A stretch of 6,382 nucleotides of DNA from JAQIBY01 sp964615585 (GTDB lineage Bacteria; Bacteroidota; Bacteroidia; Bacteroidales; ML635J-15). The translations under genes and the position numbers were made by a program. The DNA is taken from NCBI GenBank assembly GCA_964615585.1, contig CAZTNS010000166.1, positions 1-6,382 of the forward strand. The letters are read 5' to 3'. The notes under the pieces were generated by a model. The model saw only the letters and a program-made list of their open reading frames with translations. It searched no databases and was not told the origin of the DNA. Shown here one piece after another: positions 6,197 through 6,382 of this stretch (positions within the stretch are counted from its first letter, which is position 1; each line of letters opens with the position of its first letter).

Positions 6197-6382
6197 CAGC
6201 CGACCCGACCAGGGTCGAGTTGTTTTTAAGTGATACAAAATTGCATGCATTATTCCCGCCTTAACCAATCCGGCCCGACCTTCAGGGTCGAGTTGTTTAT
6301 CAAGAGATGCAGGATTGCATGCACTATTCCTGCTTTAACCAAGCCGAACCTGAAGGTCGGGGTGTACAAGTGATACAGAATT
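6197..6382. repeat. Array of about 70-74 base imperfect tandem repeats with hairpins, continuing past the window
   Basis: Three units are visible: about 6197-6267, 6268-6341, and a partial one from 6342 to the window end. Each begins near a GC-rich palindrome (CGACCC/GGGTCG at 6201-6206 and 6212-6217; CGACC/GGTCG at 6276-6280 and 6286-6290; ACCT/AGGT around 6348-6355). Units one and two share GAGTTGTTT, TTGCATGCA (6241-6249 and 6315-6323) and TTAACCA (6261-6267 and 6335-6341). Unit three shares AAGTGATACAnAATT with unit one (6368-6382 and 6228-6242). No reading frame runs through the array. It resembles a clustered intergenic palindromic repeat (REP/BIME-like) and lies immediately upstream of the uvrB promoter. 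Confidence 0.8.

Noticed and set aside
6197..6382. CRISPR array
   Set aside because: Similarity runs through most of each unit rather than a short invariant repeat with unrelated spacers, the unit copies diverge from each other, and no cas gene is present.

Overview
The window most likely comes from a chromosome of a Bacteroidota bacterium, possibly an environmental Bacteroidales-like lineage. The protein sequences look like that phylum. Shine-Dalgarno motifs are absent before the starts. A TAnnTTTG-type -7 promoter element sits just upstream of uvrB. No genome comparison was possible, so the taxonomic placement is an inference.

Layout. Bases 1-3713 hold three same-strand, tightly packed genes: purB (adenylosuccinate lyase, missing only its first few codons at the window edge), a full-length MsbA-type ABC exporter whose ATG overlaps the purB stop by one base, and a membrane-anchored DUF192 protein 12 bases further on. 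These probably form one transcription unit, although the products do not share an obvious pathway. Bases 4140-6152 on the minus strand hold a complete uvrB (nucleotide excision repair helicase), convergent with the first three genes.

The genes are ordinary housekeeping genes; the unusual material is in the two intergenic regions. The convergent gap (3714-4139) contains three things: (a) a 38-base second copy of the 3' end of the DUF192 gene, displaced by 104 bases; (b) between the two copies, a GC-rich motif made of three 8-base units starting with CGC; (c) a roughly 199-base GC-rich element (3923-4121) whose inverted repeats would fold as a closing stem enclosing two long hairpins, a three-way-junction shape. 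The AT-rich stretch just before this element holds a weak match to a Bacteroidota promoter. Bases 3821-3888 show nothing recognisable.

The region upstream of uvrB (6153-6382) holds the likely uvrB promoter, a 10-base palindrome, and an array of about 70-74 base tandem repeats, each with a small GC-rich hairpin. The array runs off the window end. I see no tRNA, rRNA, CRISPR array, transposase or reverse transcriptase in this window. The best candidate for something undescribed is the nested inverted-repeat element at 3923-4121, which could be a non-autonomous mobile repeat or a structured RNA.
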